64,000 nucleotides of DNA, taken from positions 1-64,000 of the forward strand of contig NZ_LAYO01000102.1 in assembly GCF_000980875.1 (NCBI RefSeq), in the 5' to 3' direction. This DNA comes from Leucobacter sp. Ag1. Lineage in GTDB: Bacteria; Actinomycetota; Actinomycetes; Actinomycetales; Microbacteriaceae. The notes below the pieces were generated by a model. It saw nothing but the letters and a program-made list of their open reading frames with translations. It searched no databases and was not told the origin of the DNA. Positions 1 to 8,670 of this stretch are shown in pieces; the stretch's first letter is position 1, and each line of letters begins with the position of its first letter. Position numbers and translations under genes: made by a program.

Positions 1-2021
1 AGCGCGAGCTGCTCGCCGCGCGGGCCGAGCGGGACGCGGCCGGGGGGCGCAGCGACAGCATCCCGGCGGCCCTGCACGAGGCGCGCGGAGCGCTCGCAGA
101 GGCGGCGGGGCTCACCATCGACGAGCTGCCGTTCGTCGGGGAGCTGATCGAGGTCCGTACCGAGTTCGAGCCGTGGCGCGGGGCGTTCAACCTCGCCCTC
201 GGCGGGTTCGCGACGACGCTGCTGATCGACACCGAGCACCTCGCACGCTTCCGCACCGCCATCGACTCGGTCCGCACCCGCGTCCGGGTCCGCTACGAGG
301 GCGCGCACACCGGGCTGCCGACCGCGTCCGGTGCGGATCCGCGCCGCCTGCCCGGCCGCCTCGACCACCGTGACTCTCCGTTCACCGGGTGGCTGCAGGA
401 CCGACTCGCCCAGCGCTTCGACTTCGTGTGCGTCGACTCGGCGGCGGAGCTCTCCCGTCACGCCGACGCGCTCGCGGTCTCGGGGCAGATGTCGCAGGGA
501 TCCCGCGGCGCCCACGGCGGGCACGGCACCGCGAACGTGCTCGGGTTCTCGAGCGCGGGGCGGCTCTCCGAACTGGACGCGCGCATCGCTGAGCTCTCGA
601 GCGACCTCGGTGCGGCGGAGGCCGAAGCGACCCGCGCGGCCGCGGCGCTCGACGCGCTCGATGCGCGGCACGAGGCCTACGGCAAGATTCGCGACACCGA
701 CTGGTCACGGGTCGATCTCGTGTCCGTCGAACGGGAGCACGAGCGGTGGACTCGGATCATCGGAGAGGTCGCCGAGGGCAGCCCCGAGATCGCGGGCCTG
801 CAGAAGCAGATCGCGGAGGCCCGCAAGAAGGTCGCGCGGTTGCAGCAGGAGACCGGGCGGGCGAAGGGAGTGCAGGAGCGGATCGCCGAGCGCTGGGCCG
901 ACATCACCGACGAGGTCGACGCCGCGCAGATCGCCGTCGAGCGCGCCGAGGACGCCGGTTCCGAGCTCTCGGGGGCCGAAGCGGCCTACCTCGACGAGCG
1001 TTTCGCCGGTCCCGAGGCTGAGTCCGAGGAGGGCGCCAGCCGCGCCGACGCGCTGCTGCGCTTCGACGCGGCGCTCGATGCCGCGGGCAAGCGCCTGATC
1101 GATGATCAGCGCGCCGCGCAGGACACGCTCGTGGATCAGCGAGACGCGCTGCGACGCACCCTCGAGGGGTTCCTCGAGAGCTGGCCGAACCCGAATCTCC
1201 GGGCGGATCCCGACACCTCGATCGGCGACTTCGAGCATCTGCTGGCCGAACTCGAGGCGAGCGGGCTGCACGAGCTGGAGGCGGAGTGGCGCGACAGCCT
1301 CGTGAATCTCTCCGGCAACGACCTCACCAACCTCGACTCCGCGCTGGGCCGCGCACTGCGCGAGATCCGCGATCGGATCGAGCCGGTGAACCGGATCATG
1401 CAGGATCTGCCGTTCTACGACGACGAGCACCGCCTGCAGATCATCGCCCGCGAGAACCAGTCCGAGGCGCGCAGGCGGTTCCGACGGGAGCTGCGCGAGG
1501 TGCGCGGCCTGATCGACGCCGCTTCGAGCGATGCCGAGCGCGCGCAGTCTTACGAGCGCATGGCCCGGCTCATCGGCCGGATCCGTCGCTCGGCTCCCGA
1601 CTTCGCCGAGCTGATCGACGTGCGCAACCACGTGCGCATCAGCGCCGAGAAGATCCACGCCGACACCGGCGAGCACGCGGCGCTGTACGACCACATCGGC
1701 GAGAAATCTGGCGGTGAATCGCAGGAGCTCATCGCGTTCATCGTCGGTGCCGCGCTGCGGTACCAGCTCGGCGACGCGGGATCGGAGCGCCCGCGCTACG
1801 CGCCCGTGTTCCTCGACGAGGCGCTGATCAAGGCCGACGCCCACTTCACCCGCCGCGCGATCGGCGCCTGGCGCGGGCTCGGCTTCCAGCTGGTGATCGG
1901 CGCGCCCAACGACAAGTACAGCGCGATCGAGCCCCACGTCGACGTCGAGTACGACATCCTGAAGGACACGAAGGGCCGGTCCTGGGCGAAGCCGAAGGTG
2001 GGCCTGCCGCACGGGGCCTGA
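1..2021 (+). CDS. jetC: JetC/MksB-like SMC-type ATPase, C-terminal part (5' truncated by window)
   Basis: The reading frame is open from base 3 to the TGA at 2019-2021, giving about 672 residues of a longer protein. It resembles COG4913/JetC, the SMC-like ATPase of Wadjet (JetABCD/EptABCD) plasmid-defence complexes. Seen: an ELPFVGELIEVR and GGFATTLLID stretch near the left edge, a hinge-side segment ending in VLGFSSAG followed by long charged coiled coil (about bases 560-1700), the ABC signature KSGGES (bases 1704-1721) and a Walker B VFLDEA (1806-1823). The Walker A half would lie upstream, outside the window. In described Wadjet operons jetD (nuclease) often follows jetC, but here ftsK comes next after 100 bp, so jetD must be elsewhere or missing. 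The family call is by motif memory, not by search. Confidence 0.78.
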   Translation, partial: RELLAARAERDAAGGRSDSIPAALHEARGALAEAAGLTIDELPFVGELIEVRTEFEPWRGAFNLALGGFATTLLIDTEHLARFRTAIDSVRTRVRVRYEGAHTGLPTASGADPRRLPGRLDHRDSPFTGWLQDRLAQRFDFVCVDSAAELSRHADALAVSGQMSQGSRGAHGGHGTANVLGFSSAGRLSELDARIAELSSDLGAAEAEATRAAAALDALDARHEAYGKIRDTDWSRVDLVSVEREHERWTRIIGEVAEGSPEIAGLQKQIAEARKKVARLQQETGRAKGVQERIAERWADITDEVDAAQIAVERAEDAGSELSGAEAAYLDERFAGPEAESEEGASRADALLRFDAALDAAGKRLIDDQRAAQDTLVDQRDALRRTLEGFLESWPNPNLRADPDTSIGDFEHLLAELEASGLHELEAEWRDSLVNLSGNDLTNLDSALGRALREIRDRIEPVNRIMQDLPFYDDEHRLQIIARENQSEARRRFRRELREVRGLIDAASSDAERAQSYERMARLIGRIRRSAPDFAELIDVRNHVRISAEKIHADTGEHAALYDHIGEKSGGESQELIAFIVGAALRYQLGDAGSERPRYAPVFLDEALIKADAHFTRRAIGAWRGLGFQLVIGAPNDKYSAIEPHVDVEYDILKDTKGRSWAKPKVGLPHGA

Positions 2022-2102
2022 CCGCGTCCGACGGGCGCCGACGCGCCGTGAACGGCCGTGATTTCCGGCGGTTTCGGAGCGTCACCACGGAAAAGTCGGT
2101 GG

Positions 2103-2118
2103 TCGAACGTACCCTCGA
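2103..2118 (+). promoter_or_regulatory. Candidate LexA/SOS box over the ftsK -10
   Basis: TCGAAC GTAC CCTCGA matches 10 of 12 positions of the actinobacterial consensus TCGAAC-N4-GTTCGA. It covers the TACCCT -10 hexamer (2110-2115), where a repressor would block initiation. The right half-site is imperfect, so this is weaker than the recA and LysM boxes. Confidence 0.4.
2110..2115 (+). promoter_or_regulatory. -10 hexamer TACCCT of ftsK (leaderless)
   Basis: TACCCT ends 6 nt before the ATG at 2122, so transcription would begin at the start codon. No clear ribosome binding site precedes the ATG, which fits leaderless translation. Confidence 0.5.
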
Positions 2119-2121
2119 AGC

Positions 2122-4929
2122 ATGGCCAGCAAGACTTCGACGCGCGGAAAAGCGGGGTCCTCCAGCACAGGATCCCGCTCGCGCGCAACCGCGAAGACCA
2201 CGGTGCTGGAACCCGTCGAGACCGAGGGCGTCGTCGCGCGCGCCTGGCGCGGCCTCGGGCACGTCGTCGGCGGTGCCGCGCGCGCCTTCCGCATCGAGCC
2301 CATCGCTCCGGAGGACCGGCGCGACGGCATTCCGCTGCTCCTCGTGCTGCTCGCGATCGCCGGCGCCGTGGTCGAGTGGTTCCTCATCGGCAATCCCGTC
2401 GCCGTCCAGCTCGACGCCTGGAGCTTCGGCGGCCTCTTCGGCCGGGTCGCCTTCGGGCTGCCCATCGTCATGATCGGCTTCGCCTTCTGGCTGTTCAACA
2501 AGCCGTCGAGCGTGCACGACAACCGCCGCATCGCCATCGGCATCAGCCTGGCGGTGCTCAGCATCGCCGCGCTCTGTCACGTGCTCGGCGGGCAGCCGCA
2601 GCCGAAGAACGGCATGGTCGCGCTCGCGAGCGCCGGCGGGCTGCTCGGCTGGATGCTGGGCGCACCGCTCTCGTACCTCACGCTGTGGGTCGCCGTGCCC
2701 GTGCTGTCGCTGCTCGCGGCGCTGTCGCTGCTCATCATCACGAAGACGCCGCCGGCCCGCATCGGCGCCCGCATGGGGGAGGCCTACCGCTACCTCTTCG
2801 GCGCACCCGAGAAGGAGCCCGCAGCAGACGCAGCGATCGAGTCCGCGCCCAAGCGTTCGCGCAAGAGCAAGGCGCGCGACGACGACACGCTCTTCGACAT
2901 CGAAGAAGAGATCCCGTCCGGCGGCGAGCTGCCCTGGTGGCGGCGCAACTCGTCCGGTCGCGAAGAGGACCCCGACTACTCGAGCGACGCCCAGGCCATC
3001 GACGAGGTGCTCGACGGCGCCCCGAGCACTGACGACCGCACGCACGCCTTCGACACGGCGTTCGCGGGCGGCGAGACGACCGAGATTCCCGCGGCGGAGG
3101 CGAACGACGGGTTCCCGACCGGCCTCTTCGACGAGCTCGACCAGGCCGAGGCCGCGGTCGCGGCATCGGGCGCCTCCGCGGCGTCCGGGCTCGGTGACGA
3201 CTCGCCGAGCGATTTCGTCGCCGACTGGCAGGCTGACGAGACCCCGGCTCTGGCCCCCACGACGCCGTTCGCGGTGGCGCCCCCGCACGTGCCGGCCGTG
3301 GCCCCCAGCTACCTGCTGCCCGACCAGGGCACGCTGAGCGCGGGCGACGCGCCCCGTACGCACACCGATGCCAACGACCAGATCATGGCTGCGATCGCCC
3401 GCGTGTTCGAGGAGTTCAAGGTCGACGCCCGCGTTTCGGGCTTCTCGCGCGGCCCGACGGTGACGCAGTACGAGGTCGAGCTCGGCCCCGGCGTCAAGGT
3501 CGAGAAGGTCACCGCGCTCTCCAAGAACCTCTCCTATGCGGTCGCCTCCAACGAGGTGCGGATCCTCTCGCCGATCCCCGGCAAGAGCGCGATCGGCATC
3601 GAGATCCCCAACAAGGACCGAGAGAACGTCGCGCTCGGCGACGTGCTCCGCTCGGCGAAGGCCCAGCGCAGCACCCACCCGATGACCATCGGCGTCGGCA
3701 AGGACGTCAAGGGCGGCTTCGTCGTCGCCAACCTCGCCAAGATGCCGCACCTGCTCGTCGCCGGTGCGACCGGTTCGGGCAAGTCGAGCTTCATCAACTC
3801 GATGATCACGAGCGTGCTCATGCGCGCGACGCCGGCCGAGGTGCGCATGGTGCTCGTCGACCCCAAGCGCGTGGAGCTCACGGTCTACCAGGGCGTGCCG
3901 CACCTCATCACCCCCATCATCACGAACCCCAAGAAGGCGGCCGAAGCGCTGCAGTGGGTCGTGAAAGAGATGGACATGCGCTACGACGACCTGGCGAGCT
4001 TCGGCTTCCGCCACATCGACGACTTCAACGACGCCGTGCGCTCCGGATCGATCATCCTGCCCGAGGGCAGCCAGCGCGTGCTCAAGCCCTACCCGTACCT
4101 GCTGGTCGTGGTCGACGAGCTCGCCGACCTCATGCTCATCGCCCCGCGCGACGTCGAGGACTCGATCCAGCGCATCACGCAGCTCGCCCGTGCGGCGGGC
4201 ATCCACCTGGTGCTCGCCACCCAGCGTCCGTCGGTCAACGTCGTCACCGGCGTCATCAAGTCGAACGTGCCCAGCCGGTACGCGTTCGCTGTGGCCTCCG
4301 GCACCGACTCCCGCGTCATCCTCGACGAGGTCGGCGCCGAGCGACTGATCGGCCAGGGCGACGGCCTGCTGCTGCTCAACGGCGAATCCACGCCGATGCG
4401 CGTGCAGGGCGCCTGGGTCAACGAATCCGAGATCGCGAAGGTCGTGGCGCACGTCAAGGCGCAGGCCCAGCCCGAGTACCGGGCCGACGTGGCGCAGACG
4501 GTCGAGAAGAAGGAGATCGACGAGGACATCGGCGACGACCTCGAGGTGCTGCTCGCGGCGGTCGAACTCGTGGTCTCCTCGCAGTTCGGCTCCACCTCGA
4601 TGCTGCAGCGCAAGCTCCGCGTCGGTTTCGCGAAGGCCGGCCGCCTCATGGACCTGATGGAGTCCCGCGACATCGTGGGCCCGTCCGAGGGTTCGAAGGC
4701 CCGCGACGTCCTCGTTTCGCCCGAGCAGCTGCCCGAGGTCCTCGCGCGGCTCCGCGGCGACGCGCCTCCCGCGGGGGCGGTCCCGGTTCCTCCTGCGGCA
4801 CCGCCCGCGGCGCCGCAGGCCGCCGAGCCCGACCCCTACGACGATCCGATCGGACGCCACCAGGCCGGACTCGAAGAGGTCGAGGCCGACGACGACGAGG
4901 ACGCCTGGAGCTTGACGGGCCGGGACTGA
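2122..4929 (+). CDS. ftsK: DNA translocase FtsK/SpoIIIE
   Basis: ATP-driven DNA pump at the division septum that clears and resolves chromosome termini. The 935-residue protein has the family order: a basic N-terminus, about four membrane helices between residues 70 and 205, an acidic Ala/Pro/Glu-rich linker to about residue 400, then the RecA-like motor. Walker A GATGSGKS is at residues 548-555 and the Walker B aspartate/glutamate near 665 (VVVDELADL). The C-terminal winged-helix gamma domain, which reads KOPS-type sites, includes [19 protein letters not shown] Pro/Ala-rich and acidic tail follows. The ATG at 2122 is chosen because the -10 box lies 6 nt upstream and MASKTS fits. In actinobacteria ftsK usually sits next to pgsA; here one gene is interposed. 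Confidence 0.96.
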   Translation: MASKTSTRGKAGSSSTGSRSRATAKTTVLEPVETEGVVARAWRGLGHVVGGAARAFRIEPIAPEDRRDGIPLLLVLLAIAGAVVEWFLIGNPVAVQLDAWSFGGLFGRVAFGLPIVMIGFAFWLFNKPSSVHDNRRIAIGISLAVLSIAALCHVLGGQPQPKNGMVALASAGGLLGWMLGAPLSYLTLWVAVPVLSLLAALSLLIITKTPPARIGARMGEAYRYLFGAPEKEPAADAAIESAPKRSRKSKARDDDTLFDIEEEIPSGGELPWWRRNSSGREEDPDYSSDAQAIDEVLDGAPSTDDRTHAFDTAFAGGETTEIPAAEANDGFPTGLFDELDQAEAAVAASGASAASGLGDDSPSDFVADWQADETPALAPTTPFAVAPPHVPAVAPSYLLPDQGTLSAGDAPRTHTDANDQIMAAIARVFEEFKVDARVSGFSRGPTVTQYEVELGPGVKVEKVTALSKNLSYAVASNEVRILSPIPGKSAIGIEIPNKDRENVALGDVLRSAKAQRSTHPMTIGVGKDVKGGFVVANLAKMPHLLVAGATGSGKSSFINSMITSVLMRATPAEVRMVLVDPKRVELTVYQGVPHLITPIITNPKKAAEALQWVVKEMDMRYDDLASFGFRHIDDFNDAVRSGSIILPEGSQRVLKPYPYLLVVVDELADLMLIAPRDVEDSIQRITQLARAAGIHLVLATQRPSVNVVTGVIKSNVPSRYAFAVASGTDSRVILDEVGAERLIGQGDGLLLLNGESTPMRVQGAWVNESEIAKVVAHVKAQAQPEYRADVAQTVEKKEIDEDIGDDLEVLLAAVELVVSSQFGSTSMLQRKLRVGFAKAGRLMDLMESRDIVGPSEGSKARDVLVSPEQLPEVLARLRGDAPPAGAVPVPPAAPPAAPQAAEPDPYDDPIGRHQAGLEEVEADDDEDAWSLTGRD

Positions 4930-4943
4930 GCGGGTCCTCCCGC

Positions 4944-4993
4944 AGACGCGAACGCGATGCCGCGGGCAATGCCTCGGCATCGCGTTCGCGTCT
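4944..4993 (+). terminator. Hairpin terminator after ftsK
   Basis: A perfect 19-bp inverted repeat (4944-4962 with 4975-4993) encloses a 12-nt loop. No T-tract follows, which is common for actinobacterial intrinsic terminators. Confidence 0.65.
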
Positions 4994-5079
4994 ACGGGGA
5001 TGGCGCGCGATGCCCGAAATCCCGTGCGCCCTGCTAGCGTCGAGACGACGACCCCCCCCTCCGAGAGCGAGAGACCACC

Positions 5080-6462
5080 GTGAGCGATACGAATCAGCCG
5101 GGTTCGCCCGACGGCGCCGTCCCCGAACCGCAGCCGGTCGCACCGGACCCCTCCGAGGCGCAGCCCGCCGCTCCGATCGTGCCCGAGCCCGTGGCCGCCC
5201 CTGAGCCGCCCGCCGCGCCCGCTCCGGAAGAATCGGACCCGATCCGGCAGTGGGCCGCCCCCGCGGTGCCGGCTCAGGCCGATCCCGCGCCCCCGGCGCT
5301 CCCCGTCGTGGACCCTGCTCCGCAGTGGGCGCCGCCGGCCGTGCAGACCCCCGCGATCCAGGACCCGGCGATGCCGGTTCCCGCGGCGCAGGTTCCCGCG
5401 ATGCCGGGTGCCGACCCCGCCCAGCAGTGGATCCCGCAGCCCGGGGCCCCGGGTGCGCCCGGAGCTCCCGGGGCCCCCGGCGCGCCGTATCCCGCAGCCG
5501 GCGCACCTCCCGTGAAGCGCGGGCTGCCGAAGTGGGCCCTCTGGCTGATCATCGGCGGCAGCGCGGCGATCCTCGCGATCATCGCGCTCGTCGTCGTGCT
5601 CGTGGTGGTCGTCTCCTCCGGCGGCCCGAAGGGGACCGCGAGCGACTACCTCTCCTCGCTGTCGAGCGGCAAGGTCGCCGCGGCGAACAAGATCGCCCGC
5701 GTCGACGGCGACAAGCGTCTCGCCGTCCTCGAGTCCGACGCGTACGCCAAGTCGAAGCATGCGACCGACTACGAACTCACCTCGATCAGCCAGGTCAACG
5801 ATCGGGCGCTCGCTTCGACGACCTACAAGGTCGACGGATCGACCGTGCGGGGCACTTTCGAACTGCGCAAGGACGACAAGGGCTGGTACGTCTCCCGCGG
5901 CCTGACGGATCCGCTCCCGCGCGTCTACGGATCCAACGGGGCCGACGCCTACCGGCTGCCCGGATACGACGGCCTCATCACGAACGACCTCAGCCTGGAG
6001 GCCTACCCCGGCGTCTACACCGCGGAACCGCCGAACAAGTACTTCGAGTTCAGCGAGCCCTTCGTCTTCGAGATCGGCAGCGAAGGGGCCTCCGGGCTCA
6101 ACACCCCCAAGCTCGTGCCGTCGCAGGCGATGGCGGACGAGATCGACGCGCAGCTGAAGACGCACATCGATGAGTGCCTCAAGTCGGTGACCGATCTGTC
6201 CTCCGTCCGCAAGTGCGGCATCTCGGGCTACCCGTCGAAGGTGTACGACGTGAAGAAGGCCACGGTATCGGTGAAGTCCTACCCGAAGGTCGAGCTCCAG
6301 CAGTACTCCTACGAGCTGAAGGAGAAGGGGGCCGCATCGGTCACCTTCACCGGCAAGGCGATCGGGGGCGGCGAAGGGTCCGAGACGCTCGACGTCGACT
6401 TCTCGCGGCTGATCTTCCGGCCGGTGTTCGAGGACGGCAAGCTGTCCATCACCTACTACTGA
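5080..6462 (+). CDS. Membrane-anchored Pro/Ala-rich protein, extracellular domain of unknown function
   Basis: 460 residues, no family recognised. Residues 1-150 are a low-complexity Pro/Ala/Glu region with a short collagen-like run of APG triplets near residues 124-136. One membrane helix follows (about 153-180, WALWLIIGG onward, Val/Ile-rich). The remaining 280 residues form a compact, Lys- and Tyr-rich domain predicted to lie outside the membrane, with two cysteines near DECLKS and RKCGIS that could pair. Topology is cytoplasmic Pro-rich tail, one helix, external domain, a layout often seen in actinobacterial envelope proteins. The start is GTG at 5080, with a GA-rich Shine-Dalgarno segment and a TAGCGT -10 at 5035-5040. 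The gene separates ftsK from pgsA, so a cell-envelope role is possible but unproven. Confidence 0.8.
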   Translation: MSDTNQPGSPDGAVPEPQPVAPDPSEAQPAAPIVPEPVAAPEPPAAPAPEESDPIRQWAAPAVPAQADPAPPALPVVDPAPQWAPPAVQTPAIQDPAMPVPAAQVPAMPGADPAQQWIPQPGAPGAPGAPGAPGAPYPAAGAPPVKRGLPKWALWLIIGGSAAILAIIALVVVLVVVVSSGGPKGTASDYLSSLSSGKVAAANKIARVDGDKRLAVLESDAYAKSKHATDYELTSISQVNDRALASTTYKVDGSTVRGTFELRKDDKGWYVSRGLTDPLPRVYGSNGADAYRLPGYDGLITNDLSLEAYPGVYTAEPPNKYFEFSEPFVFEIGSEGASGLNTPKLVPSQAMADEIDAQLKTHIDECLKSVTDLSSVRKCGISGYPSKVYDVKKATVSVKSYPKVELQQYSYELKEKGAASVTFTGKAIGGGEGSETLDVDFSRLIFRPVFEDGKLSITYY

Positions 6463-6499
6463 GACGCGCAGCGGACCAGGCAGTGAGCGGAGCCACGGA

Positions 6500-7108
6500 A
6501 TGAGCGGAAGCGACACCCCCGAACGCGTTTCGAACTGGAACGCGCCCAACATCATCACCGGGGCGCGGATCCTCGCGACGCCGTTCTTCATCTGGATGCT
6601 GCTCGCCGACCACGGGCAGATGGGACCCTGGCGCTGGGCCGCCGGCGCCTTCTTCGTGCTCGCGATCGCGACCGACGCCTGGGACGGCTATCTCGCCCGC
6701 TCCCGCGGGCTCGTCACCGATCTCGGCAAGCTGCTCGACCCCATCGCCGACAAGTTCCTCACCGGAGGAGCCTTCGTCTGCCTCTCGATCCTCGGCGAAC
6801 TGCCGTGGTGGATCACCGCGCTCGTGCTGATCCGCGAGGTGGGGATCACCGTGCACCGCCTGTTCGAGGCGCGCGAGGTGGTGGTCGCGGCGGCGTGGAT
6901 GGGCAAGCTCAAGACCATCGCGCAGTCGGTCGCGATCCCGCTCGCGATCTTCCCGTTCCCCGAACTGCTCGGTTCCTGGATGCACGTGGTGAACATCATC
7001 GCGATGTCGATCGCGGTGATCCTGACGGTCGCGAGCGGTATCGACTACGTCGTCAACTTCGCCAGGCTGCGCCGTGACGCGGCCGCGGAGGGGCGCGCGG
7101 AACGATGA
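6500..7108 (+). CDS. pgsA: CDP-diacylglycerol-glycerol-3-phosphate 3-phosphatidyltransferase
   Basis: Integral membrane enzyme making phosphatidylglycerol phosphate from CDP-diacylglycerol and glycerol 3-phosphate. The CDP-alcohol phosphotransferase signature D-x2-D-G-x2-A-R-x8-G-x3-D-x3-D is complete (DAWDGYLARS ... GKLLDPIAD, roughly residues 57-83). At 202 residues with several hydrophobic helices the length is normal. The ATG at 6500 follows GGAG-containing sequence. The stop overlaps the pncC start by 4 nt (ATGA), so the two are translationally coupled, as in many actinobacteria. PgsA is preferred over other members of the superfamily because of the cinA/clgR neighbourhood. Confidence 0.92.
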   Translation: MSGSDTPERVSNWNAPNIITGARILATPFFIWMLLADHGQMGPWRWAAGAFFVLAIATDAWDGYLARSRGLVTDLGKLLDPIADKFLTGGAFVCLSILGELPWWITALVLIREVGITVHRLFEAREVVVAAAWMGKLKTIAQSVAIPLAIFPFPELLGSWMHVVNIIAMSIAVILTVASGIDYVVNFARLRRDAAAEGRAER

Positions 7109-7623
7109 CCGATGCGGGCGAGGTGATCGCGGCCGCCCGGCGTTCCGGGCAGCGGATCGCCGTCGCCGAATCCCTCACGGGCGGCTGGTTGTGCTCCGCA
7201 CTCGTGTCGGTCCCCGGGGCATCGGCGGTGGTGCTCGGCGGTGTGGTCGCCTACGCGACGCCGCTGAAGGCCGCGCTGCTCGGGGTGGATCCCGAGCTCC
7301 TGCGGGTGCGGGGGCCGGTGGATTCCGAGGTCGCGGAGCAGATGGCGCGCGGGGTCCGTTCGGCGTGCGCGGTCGACGGCCGCCCCGCGGAGATCGGCAT
7401 CGCGACCACCGGCGTGGCCGGGCCCGATCCGGACCCGCAGACCGGGCAGCCCGCCGGCACGGTGTGGCTGGGTGTGAGCTCAGCGGCGGGGGAGCAAGCC
7501 GTGCGACTGCGGCTCGATGGGGATCGCGGGGCGATCCGGGAAGCCGCGGTGCGAGCCGGGATCGAGACGCTCGGCGCGTTGCTGGGCGAGGGGCTCGACC
7601 CGGGAACGACGCATTCCCGCTGA
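7105..7623 (+). CDS. pncC: Nicotinamide-nucleotide amidase (CinA C-terminal family)
   Basis: 172-residue stand-alone CinA C-terminal domain, which deamidates nicotinamide mononucleotide to nicotinate mononucleotide in NAD salvage. The family motif AESLTGG is at residues 22-28, followed by the conserved GVVAY and a later GIATTGVAGPDPDPQ segment. It lacks the N-terminal MoCF-like domain of full CinA, normal for this locus in actinobacteria. It overlaps pgsA by 4 nt. Its start is the ATG within the pgsA ATGA. Confidence 0.9.
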   Translation: MTDAGEVIAAARRSGQRIAVAESLTGGWLCSALVSVPGASAVVLGGVVAYATPLKAALLGVDPELLRVRGPVDSEVAEQMARGVRSACAVDGRPAEIGIATTGVAGPDPDPQTGQPAGTVWLGVSSAAGEQAVRLRLDGDRGAIREAAVRAGIETLGALLGEGLDPGTTHSR

Positions 7624-7641
7624 CTTGAGTCGACTCGGCTC

Positions 7642-7661
7642 ATATTCAGGTGATATTCAGG
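7642..7661 (+). repeat. Two ATATTCAGG direct repeats upstream of clgR
   Basis: ATATTCAGG occurs at 7642-7650 and 7653-7661, 11 bp apart, so on the same DNA face. They lie about 90 bp upstream of the likely clgR -10 and could be activator sites. Only the repeat is seen; its role is inferred. Confidence 0.4.
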
Positions 7662-7748
7662 AATAGTCGGGGAGTCGCGCCGGTTGTTCACAGTGACGCT
7701 CGGCAGACTTGAAGCGTCACCCGCTCGGAGAAGACCATTCCGGGCAGG

Positions 7749-7754
7749 TAGTGT
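7749..7754 (+). promoter_or_regulatory. Likely -10 hexamer TAGTGT of clgR
   Basis: TAGTGT lies 43 nt before the clgR ATG, leaving a short leader that contains the strong Shine-Dalgarno TAAGGAGG just before the start. Confidence 0.4.
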
Positions 7755-7797
7755 GGAAACGTGATCCTCGGATCGCGGATGCAATAAGGAGGACGCC

Positions 7798-8121
7798 ATG
7801 GTGCTGGTTCGTCAGGAGATCGGTGACGTGCTGCGAGACTTCCGCCTGCAGAAGGGCCGGACCCTGCGACAGGTCGCCGGTGAGGCGAGCGTGGCGCTGG
7901 GCTATCTCAGCGAGGTGGAGCGCGGGCAGAAGGAAGCCTCGAGCGAGATCCTCGCCGCGGTCGCCGACGCGCTCGATACGCCGCTGTCGGTCATCTACGG
8001 CGAGGTGAGCGATCGCCTCGCGGTGGTCGAGGGCCTCAGCGTGCCGCTCGCGTCGCGCGTACCGGACACGGTGCCCGCAGACCTGGTCTCGGGCTACGCG
8101 TCCGAGCTGATGGCTCGCTAG
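7798..8121 (+). CDS. clgR: ClgR-like transcriptional regulator (XRE family)
   Basis: 107-residue HTH_3 protein. The helix-turn-helix spans about residues 10-62, with LRQVAGEASVALGYLSEVERG as the DNA-reading region. ClgR activates clpP/clpC and other proteolysis and envelope-stress genes in Corynebacterium, Mycobacterium and Streptomyces, and its gene regularly lies between cinA and recA, as here. In Streptomyces and corynebacteria ClgR is itself a Clp substrate; the exposed Ala/Leu-containing tail (ASELMAR) here is compatible with that, but this is inference. A near-perfect Shine-Dalgarno (TAAGGAGG) fixes the ATG at 7798. Confidence 0.92.
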   Translation: MVLVRQEIGDVLRDFRLQKGRTLRQVAGEASVALGYLSEVERGQKEASSEILAAVADALDTPLSVIYGEVSDRLAVVEGLSVPLASRVPDTVPADLVSGYASELMAR

Positions 8122-8190
8122 TCCGATCTGATCGTTCGAGGGCGTCCGGCCGTTCGCGGCCGGGCGCCCTCTTCATGCCGAGGGGGAGCG

Positions 8191-8412
8191 ATGCGCCTGA
8201 GCGAGTTCCAGCGTGCGATGCGCGAGGAGTTCGGCGACGCCTACGCGGGGGTGCTCATGCGCGACCACTGGCTGGTCGCGCTCGACGGCACCGCCGACGC
8301 GGCGATCGAGCGCGGAGTTCCCGCGCGAGACGTCTGGGCCGCGGTCTGCGAGGACCTCGACGTGCCTCCGTCCCGCCGCTACGGCAGGGGTCTCCGAGAC
8401 CCGCAGCGCTGA
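8191..8412 (+). CDS. DUF3046 family protein
   Basis: 73-residue soluble protein of unknown function, matching DUF3046 by its MRLSEFQRAMREEFG opening, the DHWLVALDG centre and the VWAAVCEDLDVPP end. The family is small and actinobacterial and is characteristically encoded immediately upstream of recA. The ATG at 8191 is preceded by GGGGGAGCG, a usable ribosome binding site. No catalytic residues can be named. Confidence 0.88.
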   Translation: MRLSEFQRAMREEFGDAYAGVLMRDHWLVALDGTADAAIERGVPARDVWAAVCEDLDVPPSRRYGRGLRDPQR

Positions 8413-8452
8413 GCGTGCGGCCCCGCGCGGTCGGCGACACGCCGCCGCACTA

Positions 8453-8468
8453 TCGAATGTGTGTTCGA
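8453..8468 (+). promoter_or_regulatory. LexA/SOS box of recA
   Basis: TCGAAT GTGT GTTCGA matches 11 of 12 positions of TCGAAC-N4-GTTCGA. It sits about 200 bp upstream of the recA ATG in the 258-bp DUF3046-recA gap, beside possible -10 sequences (TATTGC/TATCGT). The rest of the gap holds a small hairpin (8595-8607) and no gene. Confidence 0.85.
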
Positions 8469-8670
8469 ATATTGCTATCGTCGTCCCCAGATGGATTCGG
8501 TGCCTTTCGGGCTCCGGGAGCTGTGATCTCCGACGTGAATGTCGGTGGCTGCTTCTAGTGTCTGAACACGAAGCCATCACGCCTTGTCGAGGAGCAACCG
8601 AAGGTTGTTTCGCACGACAGCCGATAGGCGGCAGAGCAGGCGGATTCCGCCCGAGCAGAAGGAGCACACC

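Noticed and set aside
5447-5487. APG triplet repeats as a CRISPR or minisatellite
   Set aside because: They are in-frame coding repeats of a Pro-rich tail, only a few triplets long, with no spacers.
1846-6591. 1581-residue open frame on the minus strand
   Set aside because: Antisense to jetC, ftsK and the Pro-rich gene; Arg/Gly/His-rich low-complexity translation typical of high-GC shadow frames, with no domain recognised.
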